Shown here: piece by piece, positions 16,952 to 25,847 of the stretch
How the letters are laid out: each line of letters opens with the position of its first letter
Numbering within the stretch: the first letter of the stretch is position 1
From: Halobacillus massiliensis
GTDB lineage: Bacteria > Bacillota > Bacilli > Bacillales > Halobacillaceae
Assembly: GCF_900166625.1 (NCBI RefSeq)
Contig: NZ_LT800499.1
Location: 339,155-403,154 of the forward strand
Length of the DNA stretch: 64,000 nt
Direction of reading: 5' to 3'
Program-made: the position numbers and the translations under genes
Notes under the pieces: generated by a model
Databases searched by the model: none
Told to the model about the DNA's origin: nothing
What the model saw: only the letters and a program-made list of their open reading frames with translations

Positions 16952-17797
16952 ATGCATACAATGTGGAAAGGAACGATCAGCTTTGGTCTTGTAAATATTC
17001 CAGTGAAACTGCATGCAGCCACAGACAATAAAGACGTGAAGCTGAGACAGCTGCATGATGAATGTAAGTCCCCGATTGAATACAAAAAAAGATGCCCGGT
17101 GTGTGAAAAAGAAGTGGCGAATGAAGAAATTGTGAAAGCATATGAATATACGAAAAATAAATTTGTCGTCCTGGATCCAGAAGATTTAGAGAACCTAAAG
17201 CGGGAGCAGGAGGATAAATCGGTTGAAATATTAGATTTTGTAAAGCTTGAAGAAATTGATCCCATCTATTTCGACCGCAGTTATTACTTATCCCCGAATG
17301 AAGGCGGCACAAAAGCTTACGGATTGTTAAGGCAGGCTTTAAAGGATACAGGTAAAATTGGTGTAGCTAAAATTATTATCCGCTCGAAAGAACAGCTGGC
17401 GATTCTTCGTGTGTATGATAATACGCTCATTATGGAAACCATTCATTTTCCGGATGAGGTAAGGAATGCTTCAGACGTACCTAATGTACCTGAAGAAACA
17501 GACTTAAGTAAAAAAGAAATCAGTACGGCTATCTCACTGATTGACCAGCTTACAGAGGAATTTAAACCTGAAAAGTATACGGATGAATACCGTGAAGCTT
17601 TATTAGAGCTAATTGAAGCGAAGCGAAACAATGAAAAGGTTACAACTGCCAAGACAAAACCTCAGCCAGCAAATGTAACAAACTTGATGGAAGCTTTAGA
17701 AAGATCATTGGAAGAAACGAAAGAATCGAAAAAAGTGGCACCGAAGAAAAAGACAGCCGCCAAAAAGAAAACGACCAGCAAGAAAAAAACGTCTTAA
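16952..17797 (+). CDS. ku: Ku protein, non-homologous end joining
   Basis: A 281-residue bacterial Ku that binds double-strand DNA ends and recruits LigD. The N-terminus MHTMWKGTISFGLVNIPVKL and RCPVCEKEV are typical. The C-terminus is a lysine-rich tail (last 25 residues, PKKKTAAKKKT pattern) used for DNA contact in several Ku proteins. The start is ATG 16952, with AAAAAGGAG 8 bases upstream. It is divergent from ligD across about 100 bases. In B. subtilis both genes are sporulation-induced, but I did not find a convincing sigma-G site here. Confidence 0.95.
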   Translation: MHTMWKGTISFGLVNIPVKLHAATDNKDVKLRQLHDECKSPIEYKKRCPVCEKEVANEEIVKAYEYTKNKFVVLDPEDLENLKREQEDKSVEILDFVKLEEIDPIYFDRSYYLSPNEGGTKAYGLLRQALKDTGKIGVAKIIIRSKEQLAILRVYDNTLIMETIHFPDEVRNASDVPNVPEETDLSKKEISTAISLIDQLTEEFKPEKYTDEYREALLELIEAKRNNEKVTTAKTKPQPANVTNLMEALERSLEETKESKKVAPKKKTAAKKKTTSKKKTS

Positions 17798-17896
17798 ATC
17801 CCTATTATGAAGCCATTTGTCGAACAATAACCCTGTCTAAAACCGCGAATTTGTAGTATAATAATAATAGACTAATTTGGTCGGAGGGTTGTTTTG

Positions 17897-18076
17897 ATGA
17901 GGTTTCGTACAAACGAGCAGGCTGAAAGCTTAATCCATTCTGCTAAAGCTTCTATGGCTATTGAAGGTCTTCAGTTGACGAAAAAGGAAGAAAGCCTTGT
18001 AAAGAAACGCTTAACAGGCTCGATCACTGAAAAGGAGTTTTTAAAGCGAGCATTGGAATTAGCCCGTCATGCCTGA
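17897..18076 (+). CDS. VbhA-like antitoxin of a Fic toxin
   Basis: A 59-residue helical protein with the inhibitory motif S/TxxxEG/N: Ser19-Met-Ala-Ile-Glu23-Gly24. In class I Fic systems this helix blocks ATP binding by the toxin, with the glutamate contacting the toxin's Fic-motif arginine. It overlaps the fic gene by 8 bases, the standard antitoxin-first order. The start is ATG 17897, with TCGGAGGG upstream; an in-frame TTG directly before is less likely. A TATAAT lies about 35 bases upstream (17857-17862). Confidence 0.85.
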   Translation: MRFRTNEQAESLIHSAKASMAIEGLQLTKKEESLVKKRLTGSITEKEFLKRALELARHA

Positions 18077-18656
18077 GTCCAGGTATGGAAGCGGCAAATC
18101 ACGATATTGCTATGAAGGAACATCCATTCTTATCAATAATTATGATATAAAAGATGATCGTCAGCTCCAGAGTATGGAAAACATACTTTCAGCCCAGCGG
18201 CTGTCCGAACTGCAGGAAAAACCGGTGGAAGGGGAGTTCGATCTCCGGCATTTACAGCGGATACATGAATGCTTATTTAAAGGCTTGTATCCATTTGCCG
18301 GGGAGCTTCGAACTGAAAATATAACGAAGGGCGGTTTTTCTTTCGCCCAGGCCCAATTTATCAGGGAAGCTGCAGACCCCATTTTTTCTGAACTGCTTGA
18401 GGAAGACTGGGAGCATATGAACCGTGAAAAGCTGGCCGGTCGATTAGCATATTACATGGCAGAGATTAACGTGCTGCATCCATTTCGCGAGGGGAATGGA
18501 AGAAGCTTAAGGGAATTTGCCCGCTGTCTTGCTTTAGAAGCGGGATTCTCACTGGACTGGTCTGCTGTACCGCGTGAAGAAGTATTTGAAGCAAGCGTTG
18601 ATTCTGTTCCAAACAGGCTTGAGAGCGTTATACACCGATCGTTAAGCCGTAAATAA
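18069..18656 (+). CDS. Fic-domain AMP-transferase toxin
   Basis: 195 residues with a complete Fic motif HPFREGNGRSLR (His137, GNGR 142-145), the signature of an active AMP-transferase, and the flap region KGGFSFAQAQFI (about 87-98). N-terminal RYCYEGTSILINN is typical of stand-alone Fic proteins. Class I members paired with a small antitoxin modify DNA gyrase and topoisomerase IV (as VbhT and FicT do); that target is inferred. No conjugation genes are adjacent, so this is a stand-alone chromosomal module. Confidence 0.9.
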   Translation: MPESRYGSGKSRYCYEGTSILINNYDIKDDRQLQSMENILSAQRLSELQEKPVEGEFDLRHLQRIHECLFKGLYPFAGELRTENITKGGFSFAQAQFIREAADPIFSELLEEDWEHMNREKLAGRLAYYMAEINVLHPFREGNGRSLREFARCLALEAGFSLDWSAVPREEVFEASVDSVPNRLESVIHRSLSRK

Positions 18657-18693
18657 GAAGAGGTCGTACTTTATCGTGCGGTCTTCTTTTTTT
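18654..18693 (+). terminator. Terminator after fic
   Basis: Imperfect hairpin AAGAAGA...TCTTCTT with a seven-T tail just after the fic stop codon. Confidence 0.75.
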
Positions 18694-18736
18694 ATATGTT
18701 TTTATCAGAATAATCAGAACTGAGGAGGTTCATATT

Positions 18737-19690
18737 ATGTCGATTACACTACGCGAGATATGGAAGGCTAAGAAACGGATTGATCCAATCATTGAACGGA
18801 CACCGCTTATATATTCGGAGGCTCTTTCGTTGAAAACTGGAAATCATATCCACCTCAAGCTGGAAAACTATCAGCCGACAGGCGCTTTTAAACTAAGAGG
18901 TGCAGCTAACAAGATTCTCTCGCTTTCTGATGAAGAAAAAGCAAAAGGAGTAGCAACCTTCTCTACCGGTAACCACGGAATAGCCGTATCCTATGTTGCT
19001 AAACAGCTTGGGATAAGAGCTGTCGTTTTTATATCAAATCGAGTGCCGAAGGAGAAAGTAAACAGGCTGAAGAGACTTGGGGCCGAGGTGGTCATTGTTG
19101 GAGAGAATCAAGATGATGCGGAAGCCGAGTGCTATGAACTTGAAAGAAAAGAAGGGGTAACTGTTATAAAACCGTTTGATGATCCTTATGTTATTTCAGG
19201 GCAGGGGACCATTGGACTTGAAATAATGGAACAATGCCCGGAAGTAGAGGAAGTGATTATTCCGTTATCAGGTGGAGGACTGTTGTCCGGAATTGCTTAT
19301 ACACTCAAAGAGATGGTACCTGAAATTATAATCCAGGGTGTATCTATGGAAGGGTCTGCGGTCATGAATGAAAGCTTAAAGCAGGGAGCTCCAGTAGTGA
19401 TGAAAGAGTCCGCTACATTAGCCGACAGCCTGCTTGGGGGCCTAGGTCCGAATAATGATTATACGTTCACCTTAACGAGGGATTATATCGATGAAAGTGT
19501 TCTTGTATCGGAAGAATTAATAAAAAAAGGAATGGTTTTTATGATGGAATATCATAAAATGATCGTAGAAGGAGCTGCAGCCGTCGGGGTGAGCCATGCG
19601 CTTAACCAAGATGATCAAAGAGGCAGACATATTGTCATCTTGATCAGCGGCAATAATGTCGATCATCAGGCCATTTGCGATTTGTTATAA
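18737..19690 (+). CDS. eutB: EutB-like threonine dehydratase family enzyme (hydroxyectoine utilisation)
   Basis: A 317-residue fold-type II PLP enzyme. The PLP lysine is Lys52 in GAFKLRGA, the phosphate loop is SGGGLLSG, and STGNHGIAVS is the asparagine loop. It lacks the C-terminal regulatory ACT domain of biosynthetic IlvA. Length and sequence resemble EutB, the dehydratase acting on the hydroxylated diaminobutyrate intermediate of hydroxyectoine breakdown. The window also encodes DoeA-, EutC- and DoeB-like proteins 16 kb away, which supports that reading. Plain catabolic threonine or serine dehydratase is the alternative. Confidence 0.7.
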   Translation: MSITLREIWKAKKRIDPIIERTPLIYSEALSLKTGNHIHLKLENYQPTGAFKLRGAANKILSLSDEEKAKGVATFSTGNHGIAVSYVAKQLGIRAVVFISNRVPKEKVNRLKRLGAEVVIVGENQDDAEAECYELERKEGVTVIKPFDDPYVISGQGTIGLEIMEQCPEVEEVIIPLSGGGLLSGIAYTLKEMVPEIIIQGVSMEGSAVMNESLKQGAPVVMKESATLADSLLGGLGPNNDYTFTLTRDYIDESVLVSEELIKKGMVFMMEYHKMIVEGAAAVGVSHALNQDDQRGRHIVILISGNNVDHQAICDLL

Positions 19691-19715
19691 ATTCAATCGG
19701 TGGGGGGGCAGTAAC

Positions 19716-21404
19716 ATGGGAATGCAAGTAAGAGAGGTTTTACAGCTGCCTGTAATGGCGCCGGCAAAGATTTTATCAGGAAATCATCTGCTTAGCGAAA
19801 GAGAAATAGAATGGATATCCGTTATTGAAACGCCAGTCGAGAATTTTGTGAGAAAAAATGAATTCGTATTAAGTACAGGCATAGGATGCAGTGATGACCC
19901 TGAGGCGCTTGAAGATTACGTGAAAGATGTCATTGATTCGGGGGCTTCAGCTTTGGCATTTGCCACAGGCCGCCACCTTTTTAAGATTCCGGACAGAGTA
20001 TTGAAAGCTGCTGAGGAGCAGCAGTTTATAGTACTGGAACTGCCATGGGAAGTCCGCTTTGGGGATGTGCTTCATGATGTATTATCAGAAATTAATGAGA
20101 AGAAACAACTGGAGCAAAAGCAGGCAGAACAAATCAGGCAGGAGCTCATCAACTGTGTACTGAATGGAAAAGGTCTTCAGGAAATTATGAAAATCGTTTA
20201 TGAGAATACTAATATTCCTGTCGCGATCAGCGATCATAATAAAATTGTCCGAGCTAATTATTATTTTAAACGACATATGATTGATGTGTTGAACGGAGAT
20301 GCGGAAGGTGAGTATAAACTTCTGCCTTCAGAAGAAACACCTTTTAAAGATCATCCACTCTATCACTATATCGAAGAGTTTCAAATCGGAGAAGACCGCT
20401 GCTATCAGCTGACGATTTTATCCAATTATAAAAAGCAGGGATACCTGCTTTTTAAACCAGAAACAACGGGTGAGCTGACATGGTCTAATTTAAATATTTT
20501 AGAACATGCTCTTACGGCCTGTGCTTTGTATTTTGTAAAAGAAAATGCGATTGAAATGACGGAAATTCGTCTTAAAGACAATTTTCTGCTTGATTTAGCT
20601 AAAAAAGATATTGAGATGGATAAACAGCTTCAGTCGAAAGCGCAGCTGCTTGGATATGACTTAAGCAAGCCTTATATTTGCCTTGTCGGTGAGATTCGCT
20701 TTTCAAAAGCAGCCGATGATTTAATTAAAGGATCGGAGCATTCCGTTTTGTCTTCCTCTATGCACAGCCGTAACTACTATATTCAAAAAGAAGTAGCACA
20801 TGCGGGAGATGTGCTGAAAAGAAGAACAATGGCGACTTTTGAAGATGGAGAGGTCATCGTCTTTTTAGAAGCTGATAACAGCAGCTCCTATGTTGAAACT
20901 GCTAATCAATTTCTTGATTTAGTGGAGCGGCGATTGAATGAATTGTTGGCGGGTCTTAATATTTCCTGGGGAATATCGATGAATAAAGACGGAATTTATA
21001 CTTTTAACAAAAGCTATAATGAAGCAGTTACTGCATTTAACATCGGCCGTCAGCAACATGAGCTGGGTGAACGAACGTTTTTCAGCGACACGCGTATGAA
21101 TCGGCTGCTTATGGCTTTAAGTCATGAGAAGGAAATTGAAGAAATTGTTAAAAATACGCTTCATAAGCTAATTGAATATGACCAGAAACGGCAAACCGAT
21201 TTGATTCATACGTTTATTGTTTATAACAAATACAACAGCAATGTCAGCCAGACAGCGCGTGCGTTAAACCTGCACCGTCAATCGCTGCTCCACAGGCTGC
21301 GTAACATCGAACAGCTGACAGGGCTCTCGCTTTTAAATGCGGATGATATGTTTCTGCTTGAGCTTAGTGTAAGACTTTGGATGCTGAAGAAAGTGGAAAA
21401 TTAG
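19716..21404 (+). CDS. PucR-family transcriptional regulator
   Basis: A 562-residue activator. An N-terminal PucR domain lies at about 8-125, a central CdaR/GGDEF-like domain at about 290-420, and a C-terminal PucR helix-turn-helix (SQTARALNLHRQSLLHRLRNIE) near 515-540. Family members sense a catabolite (purines, gamma-aminobutyrate, glycolate) and activate its pathway. It follows the eutB-like gene by 25 bases, in the same direction and probably one transcript. It is a good candidate regulator for ectoine and hydroxyectoine catabolism in this genome (inference). I choose ATG 19716, behind a G-rich site. Confidence 0.85.
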   Translation: MGMQVREVLQLPVMAPAKILSGNHLLSEREIEWISVIETPVENFVRKNEFVLSTGIGCSDDPEALEDYVKDVIDSGASALAFATGRHLFKIPDRVLKAAEEQQFIVLELPWEVRFGDVLHDVLSEINEKKQLEQKQAEQIRQELINCVLNGKGLQEIMKIVYENTNIPVAISDHNKIVRANYYFKRHMIDVLNGDAEGEYKLLPSEETPFKDHPLYHYIEEFQIGEDRCYQLTILSNYKKQGYLLFKPETTGELTWSNLNILEHALTACALYFVKENAIEMTEIRLKDNFLLDLAKKDIEMDKQLQSKAQLLGYDLSKPYICLVGEIRFSKAADDLIKGSEHSVLSSSMHSRNYYIQKEVAHAGDVLKRRTMATFEDGEVIVFLEADNSSSYVETANQFLDLVERRLNELLAGLNISWGISMNKDGIYTFNKSYNEAVTAFNIGRQQHELGERTFFSDTRMNRLLMALSHEKEIEEIVKNTLHKLIEYDQKRQTDLIHTFIVYNKYNSNVSQTARALNLHRQSLLHRLRNIEQLTGLSLLNADDMFLLELSVRLWMLKKVEN

Positions 21405-21411
21405 AGCAAAG

Positions 21412-21462
21412 ATAGGGGATGTCCTGTAGTCTTTGAAAGACTGTAAGGATAGCCCCTTTTAA
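21412..21462 (+). terminator. Terminator after the PucR gene
   Basis: Long imperfect hairpin: GGGG-ATGTCCT..AGTCTTT with AAAGACT..AGGAT-A-GCCCC, then TTTT. It lies between convergent genes. Confidence 0.75.
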
Positions 21463-21466
21463 GCTC

Positions 21467-21970
21467 TTAGCCTTCGAAATTTCGATCGGGAACCATGACT
21501 TTCTCTGTTCCGCTTTCCGTAACGGTGGAGCGCATTTTGATCACCCATTGGTCCTGATCTTTATCATAAGTCATACTTTCAACAGCAAGGGCATTGCCGC
21601 GGTCTACCTCAGACAAGGCACTGGCAAGAGCCTGATTTTCATTTAAGTCGGCACCTTCTGTATCTTCAGGTTCCTGGACACTGACTTCCCCGGCTTCTGC
21701 CTGCATTGGATAAGATTCGGCAACAGGGCCGTCTATAGTGACTTCGACAAATTTACCAAGCCACATGTCCTTTTCGACCCCTGTAATCCAAATCGGTGAG
21801 CCCCCGTTATTTTCAATTTTATCTACAACGAGGATACTGTTTTCCTGCTGATCCATAACATATCCAGAAAAGGTGTCGTTATCCGGCTGTTTATCTGCAG
21901 GCTCTTCTGTTCCTTCCTGACTGCTGCACCCAACAATAAGTAAGAGCAATAGTAATCCCCATTTTTTCAT
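21467..21970 (-). CDS. Putative lipoprotein with a DUF3221-like domain
   Basis: 167 residues with a lipoprotein signal (MKKWGLLLLLLIVGCSS, lipobox cysteine at 15), then an acidic linker. A beta-rich domain beginning SGYVMDQQENSILVVD follows, the pattern of DUF3221 proteins such as YobA. The C-terminal half (from about 105) adds a helix and strands (ALASALSEV...QWVIKMRST). It is anchored outside the membrane. No catalytic residues are apparent and the function is unknown. It is a single gene with AAGGAG before the start. Confidence 0.7.
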   Translation of the reverse strand: MKKWGLLLLLLIVGCSSQEGTEEPADKQPDNDTFSGYVMDQQENSILVVDKIENNGGSPIWITGVEKDMWLGKFVEVTIDGPVAESYPMQAEAGEVSVQEPEDTEGADLNENQALASALSEVDRGNALAVESMTYDKDQDQWVIKMRSTVTESGTEKVMVPDRNFEG

Positions 21971-22115
21971 TGTGCAGACTCCTTTATAAAAATCTGGTGA
22001 AACAATTTAGACTTTACACCCATTTTAAAGCTCTTTCACAAAATGTTACACCTTATTTCATGACAAATCAAAGAACCTTTGATAAGATATTACCATCCAA
22101 TTGAATATTTTTTAA

Positions 22116-22208
22116 ACTACTAGGGGGGCCCAACTTGGGCTGAGAGGAAAGCAATTCTTTCCGACTCTTATGCACCTGATCTGGTTAATACCAGCGGAGG
22201 GAAGTAGT
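22116..22208 (+). ncRNA. TPP riboswitch (THI element)
   Basis: The conserved thi-box core is intact: CTGAGA at 22140-22145, then CACCTGATCTGGTTAATACC and AGCGGAGGGAAG. The closing stem P1 is ACTACT (22116-22121) with AGTAGT (22203-22208). It controls the thiamine salvage operon that begins 108 bases later, through the terminator at 22234. Confidence 0.95.
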
Positions 22209-22233
22209 GACGTAACTGTCTATTACTTATACA

Positions 22234-22266
22234 TAAGCCAGCTCCTCTAGAGAAGCTGGCTTTTTC
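22234..22266 (+). terminator. Riboswitch-controlled terminator
   Basis: AAGCCAGCT...AGCTGGCTTTTT directly downstream of the TPP aptamer and before thiW. This is the expression platform expected for transcriptional attenuation. Confidence 0.85.
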
Positions 22267-22316
22267 TGCTTTCTCCTTTAGAATTCTTACCCCCTTATAG
22301 AGAAGGGAGGATGTAA

Positions 22317-22811
22317 ATGAGCCGCACTCGTTTATTAACGACGATGGCTGTATTCGTGGCGATAGGCACATTTAGTGCTCAGTTGATATGGTTTCCGGCA
22401 GGGATCGCCAAAGCTTATCCGGTACAGCATGCGGTAAACGTTATGGCTGCCATCACCTTAGGACCGATCCCCGCTGTCAGCATAGCGTTTACGATTGGTT
22501 TACTGAGAAACCTGCTGGGCCTGGGAACACTGCTTGCTTTTCCAGGAGGCATGGTGGGAGCCTTGCTTGCCGGATGTTTTTACAAGTGGCTAAAACGGAA
22601 AGGAGCCGCACCTGTAGGGGAAGTTATCGGTTCAGGAGTGATAGGTGCCCTGTTTGCTGTCCCTTTTGCACAAGTATTAATGGGAAGTCCTGCAGGTGCC
22701 TTTGCTTTTGTTCCATCGTTTCTAATCAGCAGCATCAGCGGATCACTGCTTGGGTGGTTCGTCACATTAAAAATATTGAAAACGGCAAAAATTCCACAGC
22801 TTTCACACTAA
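22317..22811 (+). CDS. thiW: ThiW, thiamine-precursor transporter S component
   Basis: A 164-residue membrane protein with about five helices, matching ThiW. This is an energy-coupling-factor S component thought to import the thiazole precursor; typical features are FPAGIAKAYPVQHAVNVMA and LLAFPGGMVGALLAG. It is first in a TPP-controlled operon that contains the thiazole kinase ThiM, which fits uptake of hydroxyethylthiazole. The shared EcfA/EcfT module is not in the window. Confidence 0.9.
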   Translation: MSRTRLLTTMAVFVAIGTFSAQLIWFPAGIAKAYPVQHAVNVMAAITLGPIPAVSIAFTIGLLRNLLGLGTLLAFPGGMVGALLAGCFYKWLKRKGAAPVGEVIGSGVIGALFAVPFAQVLMGSPAGAFAFVPSFLISSISGSLLGWFVTLKILKTAKIPQLSH

Positions 22812-22826
22812 AAGGAGGAGAATTGT

Positions 22827-23516
22827 ATGAGTTTTACAGAAGATCTCAGAAGGGAAAACAATGATATATTCGAAGCGATTTTTCAGCACCCGTTTGTTGA
22901 TGGAATTGGTAAAGGAGAAGTACCTGATGAGTCCATTTCCCATTACATTAAAGCCGATTATGAATATTTGAATGCTTTTATGCGTATCTACGGCATTGGA
23001 ATTTCTAAGTCGGCAGATCGTAAAGACATTGAATACTTTAATGAACAGATTTCTTTCACATTGGATAGTGAAACACATCCTCATCAAAATTTTTGCAAAG
23101 TAATAGGCGTGGGATATGACGAGCTTCACGGATATCCGCTCCCGCCGACAGCTGACCATTATGTAAAGCATATGGAGCATCACGCTTTAAACGGCAGCTT
23201 AGGAGAACTTATTGCAGCTGTCCTGCCCTGTCCGTGGACTTACCTTGAAATAGGGCAGCATCTCATGGAAAAGTACCAACCCTCTAAAGAGCATAAATTT
23301 TACCCATGGATTAAATTTTACGCAGACTTAGAATTTGAAACATTATCTGAAAATATGTGCAGACGCCTCGATGAACTGGCCGAACAAGCTTCAGAAACTG
23401 ATCGTGAACGGATGAAAGAAGCATTTCGTAAAAGCTGCCAGCTTGAGTGGAAATTCTGGGACATGGCTTTCACTTGTGAAGAATGGCCGGAAGGTAAAGA
23501 GGTGAACATTCGATGA
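22827..23516 (+). CDS. tenA: TenA, thiaminase II / aminopyrimidine aminohydrolase
   Basis: A 229-residue all-helical enzyme that hydrolyses aminopyrimidine breakdown products of thiamine to HMP for salvage. The catalytic cysteine lies in LPCPWTYLEIG and the conserved YIKADYEYL helix and acidic residues are present. It sits inside the thiamine operon between thiW and thiD; its stop overlaps the thiD start (ATGA), indicating translational coupling. Confidence 0.93.
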   Translation: MSFTEDLRRENNDIFEAIFQHPFVDGIGKGEVPDESISHYIKADYEYLNAFMRIYGIGISKSADRKDIEYFNEQISFTLDSETHPHQNFCKVIGVGYDELHGYPLPPTADHYVKHMEHHALNGSLGELIAAVLPCPWTYLEIGQHLMEKYQPSKEHKFYPWIKFYADLEFETLSENMCRRLDELAEQASETDRERMKEAFRKSCQLEWKFWDMAFTCEEWPEGKEVNIR

Positions 23517-24322
23517 AACGCGTATCTACAGCATTAACTATTGCAGGAACGGATCCAAGTGGAGGGGCCGGCATTCAGGCTGATTTAAAAACGTTTCAGG
23601 AACTTCAAAGCTATGGAATGAGTGTTATAACTTCTGTCGTTTCGCAGAATACAACAGGTGTTAAGGATGTCCATCACCTGCCTGCAGATTTTATAAAAAG
23701 CCAACTTAAAGCTGTTTCTGATGATATTGCGATAGATGGATTTAAAACAGGAATGATCGCCACCAATGAAATGATGAAAGTCATCGCTGATTGGATTCCA
23801 CAAACGTCAGCTCCTTATGTAATGGATCCTGTTATGGTAGCCACAAGCGGTGATTCTCTTATCGATGAAGAGGCAAGAAGCCTGTTGAAAGAACACCTGC
23901 TTCCTCTTACTTCATTAGTAACACCCAATATACCAGAAGCAGAATTTTTACTGTGTGTGAAAATAAAAAACACAGAAGATATGAAATTTGCAGCAGAAGA
24001 GATTTGTAAAAGATTCCAGGCAGGTGCTGCTTTAGTCAAAGGAGGACACTTAGAAGGGGAAGCCGTGGACTATTTATTTGACGGGTCTAATATGCATACC
24101 TTCTCAAGTGAACGGATTGAGACAAAAAACACCCATGGAACAGGGTGTACCTACAGTGCAGCTATTACAGCTTATCTAGGTCAGGGGGTGCCGCTTCCAC
24201 TGGCTGTTGAAAAATCAAAACAGTTTGTAACGGAAGCGATACGCTATTCATTTAATCTTGGAAAAGGAAACGGTCCAACCAACCATTTTGCAAGCAGGGA
24301 GGGAGTAAAAGATGACAATTAA
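23513..24322 (+). CDS. thiD: ThiD, HMP / HMP-phosphate kinase
   Basis: A 269-residue ribokinase-fold kinase that phosphorylates hydroxymethylpyrimidine twice to HMP-PP. Motifs: AGTDPSGGAGIQADLKTF at the substrate site, MDPVMVA, and the anion-hole THGTGCTYSAAI with the catalytic Cys. It overlaps tenA by 4 bases and thiM by 11. Confidence 0.95.
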   Translation: MKRVSTALTIAGTDPSGGAGIQADLKTFQELQSYGMSVITSVVSQNTTGVKDVHHLPADFIKSQLKAVSDDIAIDGFKTGMIATNEMMKVIADWIPQTSAPYVMDPVMVATSGDSLIDEEARSLLKEHLLPLTSLVTPNIPEAEFLLCVKIKNTEDMKFAAEEICKRFQAGAALVKGGHLEGEAVDYLFDGSNMHTFSSERIETKNTHGTGCTYSAAITAYLGQGVPLPLAVEKSKQFVTEAIRYSFNLGKGNGPTNHFASREGVKDDN

Positions 24323-25082
24323 GCTGGTTAACGAAGTCCGGGAAAACAAGCCGCTGATTCATAATTTAACCAATCAGGTTGTCATGAATTTCAGTGCCAA
24401 TGGTCTTCTCGCCTTTGGAGGGTCACCGATTATGGCAATGGCTGTAGAGGATGCCGCTGATATTGCCCGCTTATCGGATGGGGTTTTGATCAACATTGGC
24501 ACTTTAACAGAACAGCATCTTCAAGCGATGATTCTGGCAGGTAAGGCAGCCAATGAAAAAGGAATTCCTGTCGTAATTGATCCTGTCGGAGTAGGAGCTT
24601 CCGAGTTTAGAACAGAAGCTTTTAAAAGAATTATCAATGAAGTGAAGCCGGCAGCTATTAAAGGAAATCTGGGTGAAATGGCACATATCATCGGTGTCTC
24701 TGTGGAAACGAAAGGTGTCGATTCAGTCGGTGAAGGAAATGAAGAAGAAGTTGCAAAAAAAGTATCCGAACAGTTCGATACGCTTGCGCTTATTACAGGG
24801 AAAACCGATGTTATCAGTGATGGCAGCGAAGTGATTCGTAATGAGACAGGCCATGAATGGCTTGGCAGAATTACAGGTTCCGGGTGCCTGCTCGGTTCTA
24901 TTTTAGCCGCTTGTCTTTCCACATCCGGTTCTCCTTTAGACCAAGCTCATGCGGCTGTCCGTTTTTATGGTCTTGCTGCTGAGAAGGCGGCCCGCCACCG
25001 TAATGTAAATGGTCCTGGAACGTTTGCGGCAAGGTTTATTGACGCCCTTTCTATGGACTTAACAAAAGTGGAGGAAGCGTAG
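24312..25082 (+). CDS. thiM: ThiM, hydroxyethylthiazole kinase
   Basis: A 256-residue kinase that phosphorylates the salvaged thiazole alcohol. Motifs: NLTNQVVMNFSANGLLAFG, VIDPVGVGAS, and the C-terminal RITGSGCLLGS anion hole with its catalytic cysteine. It is tightly coupled to thiD and thiE. Confidence 0.95.
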   Translation: MTIKLVNEVRENKPLIHNLTNQVVMNFSANGLLAFGGSPIMAMAVEDAADIARLSDGVLINIGTLTEQHLQAMILAGKAANEKGIPVVIDPVGVGASEFRTEAFKRIINEVKPAAIKGNLGEMAHIIGVSVETKGVDSVGEGNEEEVAKKVSEQFDTLALITGKTDVISDGSEVIRNETGHEWLGRITGSGCLLGSILAACLSTSGSPLDQAHAAVRFYGLAAEKAARHRNVNGPGTFAARFIDALSMDLTKVEEA

Positions 25083-25083
25083 G

Positions 25084-25701
25084 ATGTGTCTTACAGACCA
25101 GTTAAGAAAATATTTAATTATGGGTTCTCAAAATTGTGAACGGCCTCCTGAGGAAATTTTACAGGATGCGATTGACGGAGGAATTACTGCTTTTCAATTT
25201 CGAGAAAAAGGACCTGGATCTTTATCGGGTCATAAAAAATTAGAGCTTGGTCAAAGGCTCCGTGAGCTTTGTCGAAACCATGATATTTTATTTATTGTAA
25301 ATGATGACATGGAATTAGTGGAACCCTTAGAAGCAGACGGCATTCATGTTGGACAGGATGACCAGCCTGCCGAAGAGCTTAGAAGGCTTTATCCCGATAA
25401 AATTATCGGTCTTTCCATTTCTAATGAAGAAGAGCTTAAGAGAAGCCCTGTCGATGTCATCGATTACCTTGGAGCCGGTCCGGTCTATCAAACGTCTACA
25501 AAAGTAGATGCTAAAGAAGCTGTAGGCGTTGAATGGATCCAGCGCGTTAAAAGTCTTTATCCTAATGTGCCACTCGTTGGAATCGGGGGGATTACACAAG
25601 ACAATGCTAAAGATGTGATTAGAGCCGGAGCGGAAGGTGTATCCTTTATTACAGCCGTCACAATGGCTCCTGATATAAAAAAAGCTGTCTCTCAATTATA
25701 G
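25084..25701 (+). CDS. thiE: ThiE, thiamine phosphate synthase
   Basis: A 205-residue TIM-barrel enzyme that joins HMP-PP and thiazole phosphate into thiamine phosphate. Motifs: FQFREKGPGS, VNDDMELVEPLEADGIHVGQ, and GAGPVYQTSTK. It is last in the operon; no thiC, thiG or thiO genes are here, so this locus encodes salvage rather than full de novo synthesis. The terminator overlaps its stop codon. Confidence 0.95.
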   Translation: MCLTDQLRKYLIMGSQNCERPPEEILQDAIDGGITAFQFREKGPGSLSGHKKLELGQRLRELCRNHDILFIVNDDMELVEPLEADGIHVGQDDQPAEELRRLYPDKIIGLSISNEEELKRSPVDVIDYLGAGPVYQTSTKVDAKEAVGVEWIQRVKSLYPNVPLVGIGGITQDNAKDVIRAGAEGVSFITAVTMAPDIKKAVSQL

Positions 25702-25717
25702 AGAGACAGCTTTTTTT
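25681..25717 (+). terminator. Terminator of the thiamine operon
   Basis: AAGCTGTCTCTC/GAGAGACAGCTTTTTTT hairpin around AATTATA; the thiE stop codon lies in the loop. Confidence 0.9.
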
Positions 25718-25847
25718 ATGCAGTCCATTTAAAAAATCAATAATATTTTGTGAAAAATGTGTGACAATAATAGGAATAATTTGTTACAATTAAATATAAT
25801 AATATGAATGCGGTTTCATAAAACATTTACGTAAGGAGATGATTGCT

